From the NCBI GenBank assembly GCA_963836355.1, contig CAWIJO010000008.1, forward strand, positions 1-45,747: DNA of 45,747 nt, read 5' to 3'. The stretch's first letter is position 1. Each line of letters begins with the position of its first letter. The position numbers and the translations under genes are program-made. The DNA is from Palsa-506 sp963836355. GTDB taxonomy: Bacteria > Actinomycetota > Actinomycetes > Streptosporangiales > Streptosporangiaceae. Below, in pieces: positions 35,631 to 43,960 of this stretch. A model generated the notes under the pieces. That model was not told the origin of the DNA, ran no database searches, and saw nothing but the letters and a program-made list of their open reading frames with translations.

Positions 35631-35980
35631 TCAGCACGTCACGTGCATGACGGCGTTGGTGTCCTTGGTAGGCCCGGTCAGCACGTCGATCGCCTCGGCC
35701 GTGGCAAGACGACCAGGTCGACCTCGCGACGGCGGGCCTCTTCCCGGACTTGCTGCATGACCGGCAGCGCGCCATCAGCGCCGGTGCCGACCACCAGCCG
35801 GCGACATCGCCAGGGGATGTCCTCCGCGACCGAGAGCGGGGTGTGCCCGTACGCGCCGCGGAACATCTTGGACGCGGCCTTCTTGCGCTTGCGGATCTTC
35901 CCGCGGTCGATGATCAGGTCGTGATCGTAGGTCACGCCGTCGACTCGCACAGAACCGAATGTGAACTCGGTGAATCGCAC
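35631..35980 (-). pseudogene. MTH938/DUF498-like protein, one frameshift
   Basis: A full-length small protein (about 116 residues) if one base is restored: RFTEFTFGSVRVDGVTYDHDLIIDRGKIRKRKKAASKMFRGAYGHTPLSVAEDIPWRCRRLVVGTGADGALPVMQQVREEARRREVDLVVLP, then in the next frame ATAEAIDVLTGPTKDTNAVMHVTC and a stop at 35631. The fold is the Mth938/NDUFAF3 type; no function is established in bacteria. The missing base lies near 35705. A GTG start at 35980 has AAGGAG eight bases upstream. Apart from the indel it looks healthy, so a sequencing error deserves thought. Confidence 0.75.
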
Positions 35981-36049
35981 GCTGATGCTCCTTCCCCCGC
36001 ACCGGATCGTATGGCTCGAACCAGCGACGGTCCAGATCCGCCGTGCGAT

Positions 36050-36177
36050 CCGGCTGAGCACAGAATCCCCGTTCGGGTGCCGCGCGAACGGCCAGCCAGC
36101 CGGCCGTCGCCCAGCCTCGCCGCGCCGGCATACTCGGCCAGCGTGCGCAGAAACGACGTCCGCTCCAGCAGCTCCAT
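36050..36177 (-). pseudogene. N-terminal scrap of an AAA/LuxR-type regulator
   Basis: From ATG 36177 the leftward reading is MELLERTSFLRTLAEYAGAARLGDGRLA, the standard opening of large ATP-binding LuxR-family regulators (..ELLERESFLRTLAEYAGEARRGDGRLVVLSGEAGIGKT..). It ends before the Walker A loop. Downstream lies the DUF498 gene, so over 800 residues were lost. Confidence 0.55.
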
Positions 36178-36706
36178 GACTTGAATTCCACAGTCCCTAG
36201 CAACGATGGTGGCCCGCTCGCGCGCCCGTGGCAAGGCACCGGCCGCCGCTCGGGCCGCGACCAGGCCTGGCCACCCGGCCTAGCTGGCGGCGAGCAGTCC
36301 GGCAGGAGGGGCGATGGCCATCGAGGTTGACCAAGCCGTGCCGATATGGCCGATCAGGCCTTCTCCGGTCCGGCCGGCGCAGGTGCGCCGGGCCAGTTCG
36401 AGTCGCAGCCGCTGGCTGGTGTAGCTGGCATCACCATGCGGCTTCGTGGCTGTGTCCTGGTGGGGGCGGCGGATCCGTGAGATAACGGCCTGATGATGAA
36501 ACGGATCCGCGGCTGGCGCCGGGGCAAGGCCGCGGCGTGGCAGTGGGCGCATCACGGCTGGCCGCTGCGGGCCATGGCGGGGGCACGGCGGGTGAGGGAC
36601 AGTCACCGGGCTCGGCGCGGCGTTGCTGTGCGCAGGGTCGGCGCGCCAGTTCCGGGCCCGTGATGCGACGGTTCCTGGTGCGGCCGATGGGAATTCAGGC
36701 ACGCCG
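36178..36706. other. Upstream region of the second FtsX gene
   Basis: No convincing gene. It must contain the FtsX promoter. Long frames on both strands (for example leftward 36280-36822) overlap the FtsX start antisense and look like shadows. Confidence 0.4.
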
Positions 36707-39184
36707 GTGACTCCGTCGGCGTCGCGGCCTGCCTGGTACCTGCTGCGCGCCGCGTTCCGCCGGGACTGGGCCGGGTACGTGGCGATCGCATTGATCGTAG
36801 GGCTGGTCGGCGGGGTGGCCATGGCCAGCGTGGCCGCTGCCCGCCGGACTCAGTCAGCCTTCCCGCGGATCCTCGCCGCCAGTAACGCGTCCGACCTCGA
36901 TGTGGATCCCGGCGGGTACAGCGCCCGTGTGGTCGACCAGATCTCGGATCTGCCGCGGGTGCGGTGGGCCGAATCGTATGTAGCCCTCAACGGCCTGCGC
37001 GCCCTGCCATCCGGTTTCGCCGATCCGCAGACGTCCTTCAACCATCTGGTGGAGCTCGTCGGCTCGCTCGACGGCCTCTACTTCGACCAGGACCGCGTCA
37101 TCATCACCGGTGGCCGGCGTGCCGACCCCAGGCGGCCGGGCGAGATGGTCATCAGCGAGCAGACGGCCCGCCGCTTCGGCCTGCGCATCGGCCAGTCGCT
37201 CACCGTCAACCTCTACTCGGGACGGCAGGCAAGCGACCCGGGCTTCAATCCCATGACCAGGCAGCCGGTGCACCGCGTCCGGCTCACGATTACCGGCATT
37301 GGCGTGTTCACCGACGAGGTCGTCCAGGATGACATCGACCGGATCTACCGGCTACTGGCAACACCCGCGCTCACCAGGCGGGAACTTCGCTGCTGTGCCG
37401 CCTACCTCTGGACCGGCCTGCGGCTGGCCCGCGGCGACCGCGATGTGGCACCGGTGCAACGGGAGGTCACCAAGCTGCTTCCGCCGGGAGCTCCAGGAGT
37501 CTTCCGGGTCACATCGGTCGTCGAGGGCCAGGGCGAGCGGGCGGTCCGGCCCGAGTCCGTCGCCGCCGGCATGTTCGGCCTCATCGCGGCGCTCGCTGCG
37601 CTCGTGCTGGCCCTGCAGGCGATCCGCCGCAAAATTCTCAGTGGCCGTGACGCGCGCGGCATTCTGCGGGCGGTGGGTGCCAGCCCGTTCGCCATCACCC
37701 TGGACGCTTCCATCGGCATTATTGGCGCAGTCGCTGCCGGAGCGCTGCTGGCGGTGGCGGTGGCGGTGGCTGCCTCGCCGCTGGCCCCGCTGGGGCAATT
37801 GCACCGGCTCGAGCCCGATCCCGGCGTGTCGTTCGACTGGACTGTCCTCGGCGCGGGCGCGACGTTCTTCCTGCTCGCCCTGTCCGCCGCCACGGCTGTG
37901 CTGGCCCATGCCGAAGTCTCAGCACGCTCCCAGCGGCGCGGCGCGGCCGCCCGCCGGCCGGCCGCGGCGGCAATGACGGCACCACTGATCCTTCCGGCCA
38001 CAGCAACCGCAGGGATCGGTTTCGCGTTCGAGCCAGGTTCGGGACGCGACCCCCGGCCCGCGCGGCCCAGCATTTCCGGCACGGTCGTGGCACTGGTCAT
38101 CCTGGTCGGATCACTGGCGTTCGGGGCCAGTCTCAGCAACCTCGTCTCGCATCCTGCGCTGTACGGCTGGACCTGGGACAGCGAGATCCTCGCTGGCAGC
38201 GGTTACGGCAACATCCCGCTGCCGCAGGCACGCCTGCTATTGGGCCATGACCCCGACATCGCCGCCTGGTCCGGCGCCTACTTCGGCTCAGTCGAGATCA
38301 ACCGTCACAGCGTCCCGGTCATCGCGACGACCAACGCCCGGGTCGGCCCGCCGATCCTGGCCGGTCACGCCTTGGCTGGGCCGGCCCAGATCGTGGTTGG
38401 CCCGGAAACGCTGGCCCTCGTCGGCGGGAATGTCGGCGGCACGGTCCGCGTCTTCAACGGAAAGACGACGTTGATCATGCGCGTCGCGGGGACGGCAACG
38501 ATGCCCGCCATCGGCGTTGGCCACGGGATCCACTCGTCACTCGGTGGCGGCGCGGTACTGCCCGCCAGCGTGCTGCCGCAGGATCTGCTGGCTAGCGGCA
38601 TCGGCAATCGCGCGCTGCAGGGACCGAACACGATCCTGGTCCGCTTCCGCCAGGGCGCTGATCACGCCGCTGCCATCCGGCGGCTCAAGCGGATCGGCGG
38701 CCGGCTATCCAGGATCCGGTCGGTCGAGGGCATCCAGGTGCTGCCCGTCCAGCGGCCAGCCGAGATCGTCAACTACCGGACGATGGGCACTGCGCCGCTC
38801 GTCCTGGCCGGGATGCTCGCGGCCGGGGCTGTCGTGGCGCTCGCCCTGACCCTCGCGGCCTCGGCCCGGCGCCGGTCCCGTGATCTTGCGCTGCTGAAGA
38901 CGCTGGGATTCGTCCGCAGGCAGGTGGTTGCCGTGGTGATCTGGCAGGCACTGGTACCCGTCGCGATCGGGACGGTGGTCGGTGTCCCGCTCGGAATCGC
39001 GGCCGGCCGGTTCCTGTGGGCCAGGTTCGCCAGCGAGCTCTATGTCGTGCCCCAGCCAGCCATCTCGATGGTGACGGTAGCGGTCGTCGTCATATCCGCG
39101 CTGGCCCTGGCCATCCTCACCGCCATCGTGCCTGGCTGGCGGGCAGCCCGGACGTCCGTTGCCACCGTGCTCCGGGCGGAGTGA
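36707..39184 (+). CDS. FtsX-like ABC transporter permease, large (orphan)
   Basis: About 825 residues, a paralogue of the permease at 19017-21428. Order: first membrane helix (WAGYVAIALIVGLVGGVAMASVAAARRTQ), outside domain, a three-helix block (MFGLIAALAALVLALQAIRR ... TFFLLALSAATAVLA), second outside domain (from about NLVSHPALYGWTW), and three C-terminal helices with the coupling segment RRSRDLALLKTLGFVRRQVVAVV, ending VATVLRAE. These proteins work with a LolD-type ATPase in lipid, peptide or lipoprotein export or in mechanotransmission. No ATPase is adjacent, so the partner must be elsewhere. GTG 36707 was picked because family proteins start about ten residues before the first helix; the frame is open back to 36623. 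Intact. Confidence 0.85.
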   Translation: MTPSASRPAWYLLRAAFRRDWAGYVAIALIVGLVGGVAMASVAAARRTQSAFPRILAASNASDLDVDPGGYSARVVDQISDLPRVRWAESYVALNGLRALPSGFADPQTSFNHLVELVGSLDGLYFDQDRVIITGGRRADPRRPGEMVISEQTARRFGLRIGQSLTVNLYSGRQASDPGFNPMTRQPVHRVRLTITGIGVFTDEVVQDDIDRIYRLLATPALTRRELRCCAAYLWTGLRLARGDRDVAPVQREVTKLLPPGAPGVFRVTSVVEGQGERAVRPESVAAGMFGLIAALAALVLALQAIRRKILSGRDARGILRAVGASPFAITLDASIGIIGAVAAGALLAVAVAVAASPLAPLGQLHRLEPDPGVSFDWTVLGAGATFFLLALSAATAVLAHAEVSARSQRRGAAARRPAAAAMTAPLILPATATAGIGFAFEPGSGRDPRPARPSISGTVVALVILVGSLAFGASLSNLVSHPALYGWTWDSEILAGSGYGNIPLPQARLLLGHDPDIAAWSGAYFGSVEINRHSVPVIATTNARVGPPILAGHALAGPAQIVVGPETLALVGGNVGGTVRVFNGKTTLIMRVAGTATMPAIGVGHGIHSSLGGGAVLPASVLPQDLLASGIGNRALQGPNTILVRFRQGADHAAAIRRLKRIGGRLSRIRSVEGIQVLPVQRPAEIVNYRTMGTAPLVLAGMLAAGAVVALALTLAASARRRSRDLALLKTLGFVRRQVVAVVIWQALVPVAIGTVVGVPLGIAAGRFLWARFASELYVVPQPAISMVTVAVVVISALALAILTAIVPGWRAARTSVATVLRAE

Positions 39185-39284
39185 GGCTGACCGTCCCGGC
39201 GCTGCCGCCCCTGGTGCGCGCCTATGCCAGCTCGAGGTCCCGCTGACCGCCGCCGCACGAGAAGCCCTGCCGTGGCGCATCGCC

Positions 39285-39480
39285 CGCCAGCCGCTGTGGG
39301 GCTCGGCGGCTGGGTGGCACAGATGGACGACCAGGACACCGCCCGGGCGCATGCCCGCGCCAGGTTCCCGCCATCGCGTGCCACCGCCAGCCGCTGTGGG
39401 GCTCGGCGGCTGGGTGGCACAGATGGACGACCAGGACACCGCCCGGGCGCATGCCCGCGCCAGGTTCCCGCCATCGCGTG
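39285..39480 (+). repeat. 100-bp tandem duplication (two copies)
   Basis: Bases 39285-39380 and 39385-39480 are identical over 96 bp, with a four-base spacer, so the period is 100 bp. Perfect identity implies recent duplication or selection. The unit begins CGCCAGCCGCTGTGGGGCTC. It lies just after the FtsX stop. Because 100 is not a multiple of three, no frame is repeated intact, so coding is unlikely. Confidence 0.9.
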
Positions 39481-39734
39481 CGCCTTGCAACTGGCCGCCA
39501 ACATCCGCCTGGCACGCCGGGCTGTCTTGACGGTGCGCCGAATGCCCGGATCTGGATGGCCCGCGTGGTGACCGGCATCGAGCCAACGGCCGCGCAGGCG
39601 GCTCGGCGAGCGTTCGCCCAAGCGCCGTCCGTCATTTAGCGTGACGCTGTCAACGACGTCGGCCGCCAACTCGGTGCGGCGTGACTGCCTGGAGGTCACC
39701 GCCGGGTCCAGTTGCCCGTCGATGATAGAGCGAA

Positions 39735-39960
39735 CGTCCCGGCGGCTGGACGGCGTGACCGGAGGCCGGGACGCCCGCAGAGCGGTCCGGGGCTGCGGGG
39801 CGGCGCGTGCTGGGGGGCCGGCGTGTGATGACCAGATAAGTTGGCCTACAGCAACGCGCACCGCCCCTGACCTGGGCTGTGTCATCGCAGATGGCTACAG
39901 CGTCGGGTCGTGGATAGATGGTAAGGAGAAGGTCTACGGTTCGATTCCGTAAGGGGGCTC
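39735..39960 (+). repeat. Composite repeat copy 4 (L flank + core only)
   Basis: The L flank homology (about 180 bp, CCAGATAAGTT at 39832-39842) leads into the core, and homology to the R flank stops exactly at the core's last base. It is the mirror image of copy 2 and is expected for an outer att junction. Confidence 0.75.
39918..39960 (+). repeat. tRNA-Thr(GGT) 3'-half / att core, copy 4, followed by CCA
   Basis: Identical to the other cores, but the next bases complete an encoded CCA tail (GGGGGCT-CCA, 39963 approx.), which the other copies lack. This suggests that the DNA to the right is the original chromosomal side of the tRNA gene. Confidence 0.7.
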
Positions 39961-40186
39961 CACGAAATCGCAGGTCAGGGCCTGGTTCTCGGGCAGCTGG
40001 CAGAGCGTCCAAGATCGTCCGACCGTCAGTTGACCGTCGTGCTGGGCGTGCAGTGTTGGCACTCAGCCTCACGGGCTGACGCCCGATGGCATGCGGTCTG
40101 GCGTGCTGTTCGCGCGGGTTGAACAGGCGGGGAGGGCACGAGCCGAAACCAGGGCCGTGCTGGCCGAGCGATGTGATCATGGGCGT

Positions 40187-40642
40187 GTGACGGCGTGGCG
40201 GGATGTCGAACGGGCCGAGCCGGAGTTCGCGCAGCGCGTGCAAGCGCTTTTCGACGCGCACCGGCACAAGACCATCGCCACCTTGCGCGCCGACGGATCG
40301 CCGCGGATCTCCGGGATCGAGGCGGCCTTCGAGGACGGCGCGCTGGTTTCGGCTCCATGCCGAACGCGCGCAGGAGCGCGGAACTGCGCCGGGATCCGCG
40401 GTTCGCCCCTGCACTCCGCCAGGGTCGATCCGGCCGGGGGTTCCGAGGCAGTGGCCGGGGAGGCGAAGATCTCCGGCCGGGCGATCGCTGCCGGACCGGC
40501 CGCCGAAGGACCGGACGGCGACCGCTTCCGCGCCGAGATCGCCGAGGTCATGCACACCCACCTCAACGAGCAGGCCACGATGCTCGTCGCCGAGTGGTGG
40601 ACACCCGGGCACGGGCTGCGAAGGATCGACCGCGACCGTTGA
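40187..40642 (+). pseudogene. Pyridoxamine 5'-phosphate oxidase-like protein with scrambled middle
   Basis: A 151-codon frame starting at GTG 40187 (TAWRDVERAEPEFAQRVQALFDAHRHKTIATLRADGSPRISGIEAAFEDGALV), typical of the FMN/F420-binding split-barrel family. At about 40352 it shifts frame. The family text GSMPNARRSAELRRDPRF is found in the next frame until about 40420, where a second indel restores the first frame (HSARVDPAGGSEAVAGEAKISGRAI ... THLNEQATMLVAEWWTPGHGLRRI). The two indels compensate, so a full-length but locally nonsense protein of about 151 residues would be made, lacking the central strands that bind the cofactor. It is probably non-functional unless the indels are sequence errors. 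Confidence 0.65.
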
Positions 40643-41131
40643 GGCCGGTCCCGGGCCGGGCCACGAGCGAGACGCGGCTGGTGAGTCGCTCAGGCTCTGT
40701 AAGCCATGGCTGGCGGGTACCCGCGCGGATGGCCATTGAAAAGATGACCGTCGTGGTCGCCCTCGGTCCAGCGGCATGCAACACAGCCGGCCCGGACCAG
40801 TCCTACCGCCCGCGCTCAGCTGCGGACAGTGAGCTCGACCGCTCGCCTCGATCGGCCCAATCGATGCATAACGCCGAGTCGGGGCGGCGAGCGTCGTGCC
40901 TGTGGCGCCGCGCCGCCGCACGCAGAATCCGCCAGTTCTGGGCGTCGTTCTGGGTCTTGCTGCACCTCCGCCAGTGGCGTAGACCGCCTTGGAGGAGGGC
41001 ACGTTGCCGGGCATAATGCGAGGCGGGGGGCGTGGGGGCCAGGCCCAGACCTGATGGGGTGGGCGGGATCAGGTCTAAACTCCGTCGGACCGGTCGCAGC
41101 AGCGGTCGGCTTGTAAGCCCGCGAGGCCATC
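40643..41131. other. Stretch without supported gene
   Basis: Between the PNPOx-like frame and the cyclase regulator. No convincing protein, repeat or RNA was found; the regulator's promoter is expected here. Confidence 0.4.
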
Positions 41132-43879
41132 GTGCATGAGAAGTCAAACCCTCAGAGGGCTGGCAAGCTTGCGTCGGATCCCGGAATGCGTGGACGCCGC
41201 TCGGCTCGGGGCACGGGCGACCCGGTCCGGCTACGCGTCGATATCCCCTTTCCCGGCGGGACCGTGACCTTTGTGTTCACTGACATCGAGGGATCGACTC
41301 GGTTGCTTCGGCGTATCGGGGATCGATACGCCGGGGTACTGGAGAGGCATCGGGAGCTCCTCCGGGGCGCTGTGGCCCGCCAGGGCGGCGTGGAGGTGGA
41401 CTCGGAGGGCGATGGGTTGTTCTTCGCGTTCGCGGGGGCCAAGTCGGCTGTCGCCGCTTGCATTGCCGGACAGCGAGCCCTGTTCACCGAGCCGTGGCCC
41501 TCTGACGTGACTGTCCGTGTGCGCATGGGTCTGCACACTGGTGAGGCAATACCAGTCAACGGGAGGTATGTGGCACTGGCTGTTCATCAGGCTGCCCGGG
41601 TGGCCAGCGCGGCTCACGGCGGACAGGTCCTGGTATCGGACGCGACAGCCGCTGCGGTAACGGAAGCACTCCCAGCCTCCTCGTCGATGCAGCAACTGGG
41701 GATGTACCGCCTCAAAGATTTCGACACTCCGCTCATGCTGTTCCAGGTCTGTCATCCGGATCTACCTCGGGATTTTGCGCCCCCGCGAGTGTCTCCGGCG
41801 GAGGTTCGTAACCTGCCCGCGAGTCTTAGCAGCTTTATCGGCAGGGAGCGAGAGATCGCCGAGGTCGAAGAGTTGCTGGTCGCTGACCGTCTGGTCACGC
41901 TCACCGGCGCTGGCGGATGCGGTAAGACCCGCCTAGCCCTTGAAGTCGCCGCCCGGAAGCTCGACCGTTTCGCCGACGGGGTGTGGTTTGTCGACCTGGC
42001 CCCTCTGTCAGACCCGCAGCTGGTCGGTCAGACCGTGATTCACGCCCTCGGCGCACGAGAGGAACCGGGACGATCGGTGTTCGACACCCTGGAGGGCTTC
42101 GTGGCCCACCGGGAGCTGCTGATCATGGTCGACAACTGTGAGCACCTCATCCACGCCTGCGCCGTCTTGGTGGAGCACCTGCTCAGAGCGGGGCCCGGCG
42201 TGCGGATCCTGGCCACAAGCCGCGAAACCCTCGGTTTGCCGGGCGAGCGGGTCTGGCGAGTGCCGTCTCTATCCCTCCCCGCACGGGGCGCCTCGCTCGA
42301 CATGGTCATGGCTTCGGAGTCGGCCCGGCTGTTCCTCGAGCGAGCCCGGGCGGTACGGGCCGACCTGGTGGTGAGCGACGAGGACATGGCCGTCCTAGCC
42401 GAGATCGTCTCCCGCCTCGACGGCATCCCTCTCGCCCTGGAACTGGCAGCCGCCCGAGCCGACATGCTGAGCCTGACTCAAATCGCCACCCGCCTCGATG
42501 ATCGTTTCGGCCTCCTCAGCCGCGGGCCTCGCACCGCCCAGCCCCGCCAGCAAACACTGGTCGGCGCCATCGACTGGAGCTACGGCCTGCTAAGCGACCT
42601 CGAACGCGCCGTGTTCCGCCGGCTCTCCATTTTCGCTGGCGGGTTCAGCTTGGAGGCCGCCGAGGCGGTCACCACCGGCCCCGGCCTGGATCCCGGCGAC
42701 ATCCTGGACCTGGTCGCTAACCTGGCCGCCAAGTCGCTCGTCGTAGTCACCGGGCAAGGCAACAGCCAGCGCTACCGGCTCCTGGAAACTATTCGGGCCT
42801 ACGCAGCCGACAAAGTTAGCGGTACTGGCGAACAGGCTGAACTGCGCGGCCGGCACCTGGCATGGTTCTTGGATTTAGCCGAGCTGGCCGAGCCCCAGCT
42901 CGCTGGGGCCGGGCGCGGGCGTCTCATGCGGTCCTTGGAGGCTGACCAGGAGAACTTCCGCCGCGCGCTGGACCACAGCGTCGAGACAGGCGCGGTCGAC
43001 CGTGGGCTGCGGCTCGCCGCAGCACTGGCACCGTTCTGGACATCGCATGGCAACTGGAAGGAGGCATGCGGGTACTTTGAGGAGCTATTGCAGCTGGCCT
43101 CCGACGATGTGCCGCACCTGGGCAAAGCGCTGGTGGCTGCCGGCAACATGTTCCTGCTGCGCGGCGACTACGACCGGTCAGAGGCGCTGCTTGAAGGGGC
43201 ACACACCTGGGCCCGCGCCGCCCGGGACGTCGGTATCTTGGCTCAAAGCCTTTCCGGCCTGGGCTACATCGCCTTCCGCAGGTCCCGTCAGGACGAGGCG
43301 GAGGCGCTGTGGACTGAGGCCCTGGATGCCAGCCGGAAGGCTGGCGACAGTCGTGTCGCCGCGACCGTGCTACGCAGCCTGGCAATCTCCGCTGGCGCAC
43401 GGGGTGACCAGCAACGCTGTGCCGACCTTCTTGAGCAGGGACTGGCCCTCGCCTCGAAGGGGCGGGACGAGCAACTGCGCCGCTTGCTTCTCAGCTCCGC
43501 GGCGGAGATGAACCTCTGGATGGGGCGCTACGCCCTTGCTCGAGACCAGTACGCAGAGGCGCTGCAGCTCGCTGACGAGATCGGCGACCAGTCGGGGCGG
43601 GCCTCGCTCCTTGCCGACCTTGGCTGGATCGGCTTCCTGCGCGGCGAGTATGACGAAGCCCGAACGTGCGCGGCGGAGGCCGTTTCAGCCGCCGCAGCCG
43701 CCGACAACAAACGGGTCTGGGCTGGTGGACTCCGGCTCATGGGCGAGCTCTCCGCGTGTCAAGGCGCCTATCAGCAAGCCCACCAGCTTCTCGACCGGTC
43801 GCTTCTCAACACGCGTGGGACCACGACAGCCTACCTGCGCCTTCTGCAGCCTCCGGCTGTCCGCCGCGCGCTGAGCTGA
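41132..43879 (+). CDS. Class III adenylate/guanylate cyclase - NB-ARC ATPase - TPR regulator
   Basis: 915 residues. The cyclase homology domain (about 42-205) has FVFTDIEGSTRLLRR (metal Asp 51) and VDSEGDGLFFAF (second metal Asp 94), RVRMGLHTGEAIPVNGRYVALAVHQAARVASAAHGGQVLVSD. An NB-ARC/STAND ATPase follows: SFIGRERE, Walker A GAGGCGKT (259-266), Walker B LLIMVDNCEH (329-338), ILATSRE, SRLDGIPLALELAAAR. Winged-helix and helical parts come next, then TPR-like repeats (about 690-900: AGNMFLLRGDYDRSEALLEGA, QSLSGLGYIAFRRSRQDEAEALW...). Related proteins are predicted cAMP-linked signal sensors that switch on ligand binding to the TPR. There is no obvious DNA-binding domain. GTG 41132 or ATG 41186 may be the start. 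The C-terminus ends soon after a TPR, slightly short of some relatives, about 80 bp before an IS256. Confidence 0.88.
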   Translation: MHEKSNPQRAGKLASDPGMRGRRSARGTGDPVRLRVDIPFPGGTVTFVFTDIEGSTRLLRRIGDRYAGVLERHRELLRGAVARQGGVEVDSEGDGLFFAFAGAKSAVAACIAGQRALFTEPWPSDVTVRVRMGLHTGEAIPVNGRYVALAVHQAARVASAAHGGQVLVSDATAAAVTEALPASSSMQQLGMYRLKDFDTPLMLFQVCHPDLPRDFAPPRVSPAEVRNLPASLSSFIGREREIAEVEELLVADRLVTLTGAGGCGKTRLALEVAARKLDRFADGVWFVDLAPLSDPQLVGQTVIHALGAREEPGRSVFDTLEGFVAHRELLIMVDNCEHLIHACAVLVEHLLRAGPGVRILATSRETLGLPGERVWRVPSLSLPARGASLDMVMASESARLFLERARAVRADLVVSDEDMAVLAEIVSRLDGIPLALELAAARADMLSLTQIATRLDDRFGLLSRGPRTAQPRQQTLVGAIDWSYGLLSDLERAVFRRLSIFAGGFSLEAAEAVTTGPGLDPGDILDLVANLAAKSLVVVTGQGNSQRYRLLETIRAYAADKVSGTGEQAELRGRHLAWFLDLAELAEPQLAGAGRGRLMRSLEADQENFRRALDHSVETGAVDRGLRLAAALAPFWTSHGNWKEACGYFEELLQLASDDVPHLGKALVAAGNMFLLRGDYDRSEALLEGAHTWARAARDVGILAQSLSGLGYIAFRRSRQDEAEALWTEALDASRKAGDSRVAATVLRSLAISAGARGDQQRCADLLEQGLALASKGRDEQLRRLLLSSAAEMNLWMGRYALARDQYAEALQLADEIGDQSGRASLLADLGWIGFLRGEYDEARTCAAEAVSAAAAADNKRVWAGGLRLMGELSACQGAYQQAHQLLDRSLLNTRGTTTAYLRLLQPPAVRRALS

Positions 43880-43960
43880 ACCAGCTCAACAACCTGCACA
43901 TGCAAGCAACCATGTCACCCGCCAGCGAGATGGGACCAGCGGCTCGGAGCTTGTAACCTC

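Larger units (their letters stand above)
31743..39960 (+). mobile_element. Predicted cis-mobilisable unit III (core 3 to core 4)
   Basis: An 8.2-kb segment between direct cores, R flank at the left end and L flank at the right end, as in unit II, with no integrase. The cargo includes the sensor-decarboxylase fusion, regulator remnants, a DUF498 gene and an FtsX permease. Inference from repeat geometry. Confidence 0.35.

Noticed and set aside
39285..39480. CRISPR or protein repeat
   Set aside because: Period 100 with a 4-base gap does not fit a CRISPR, and it is not a multiple of three.
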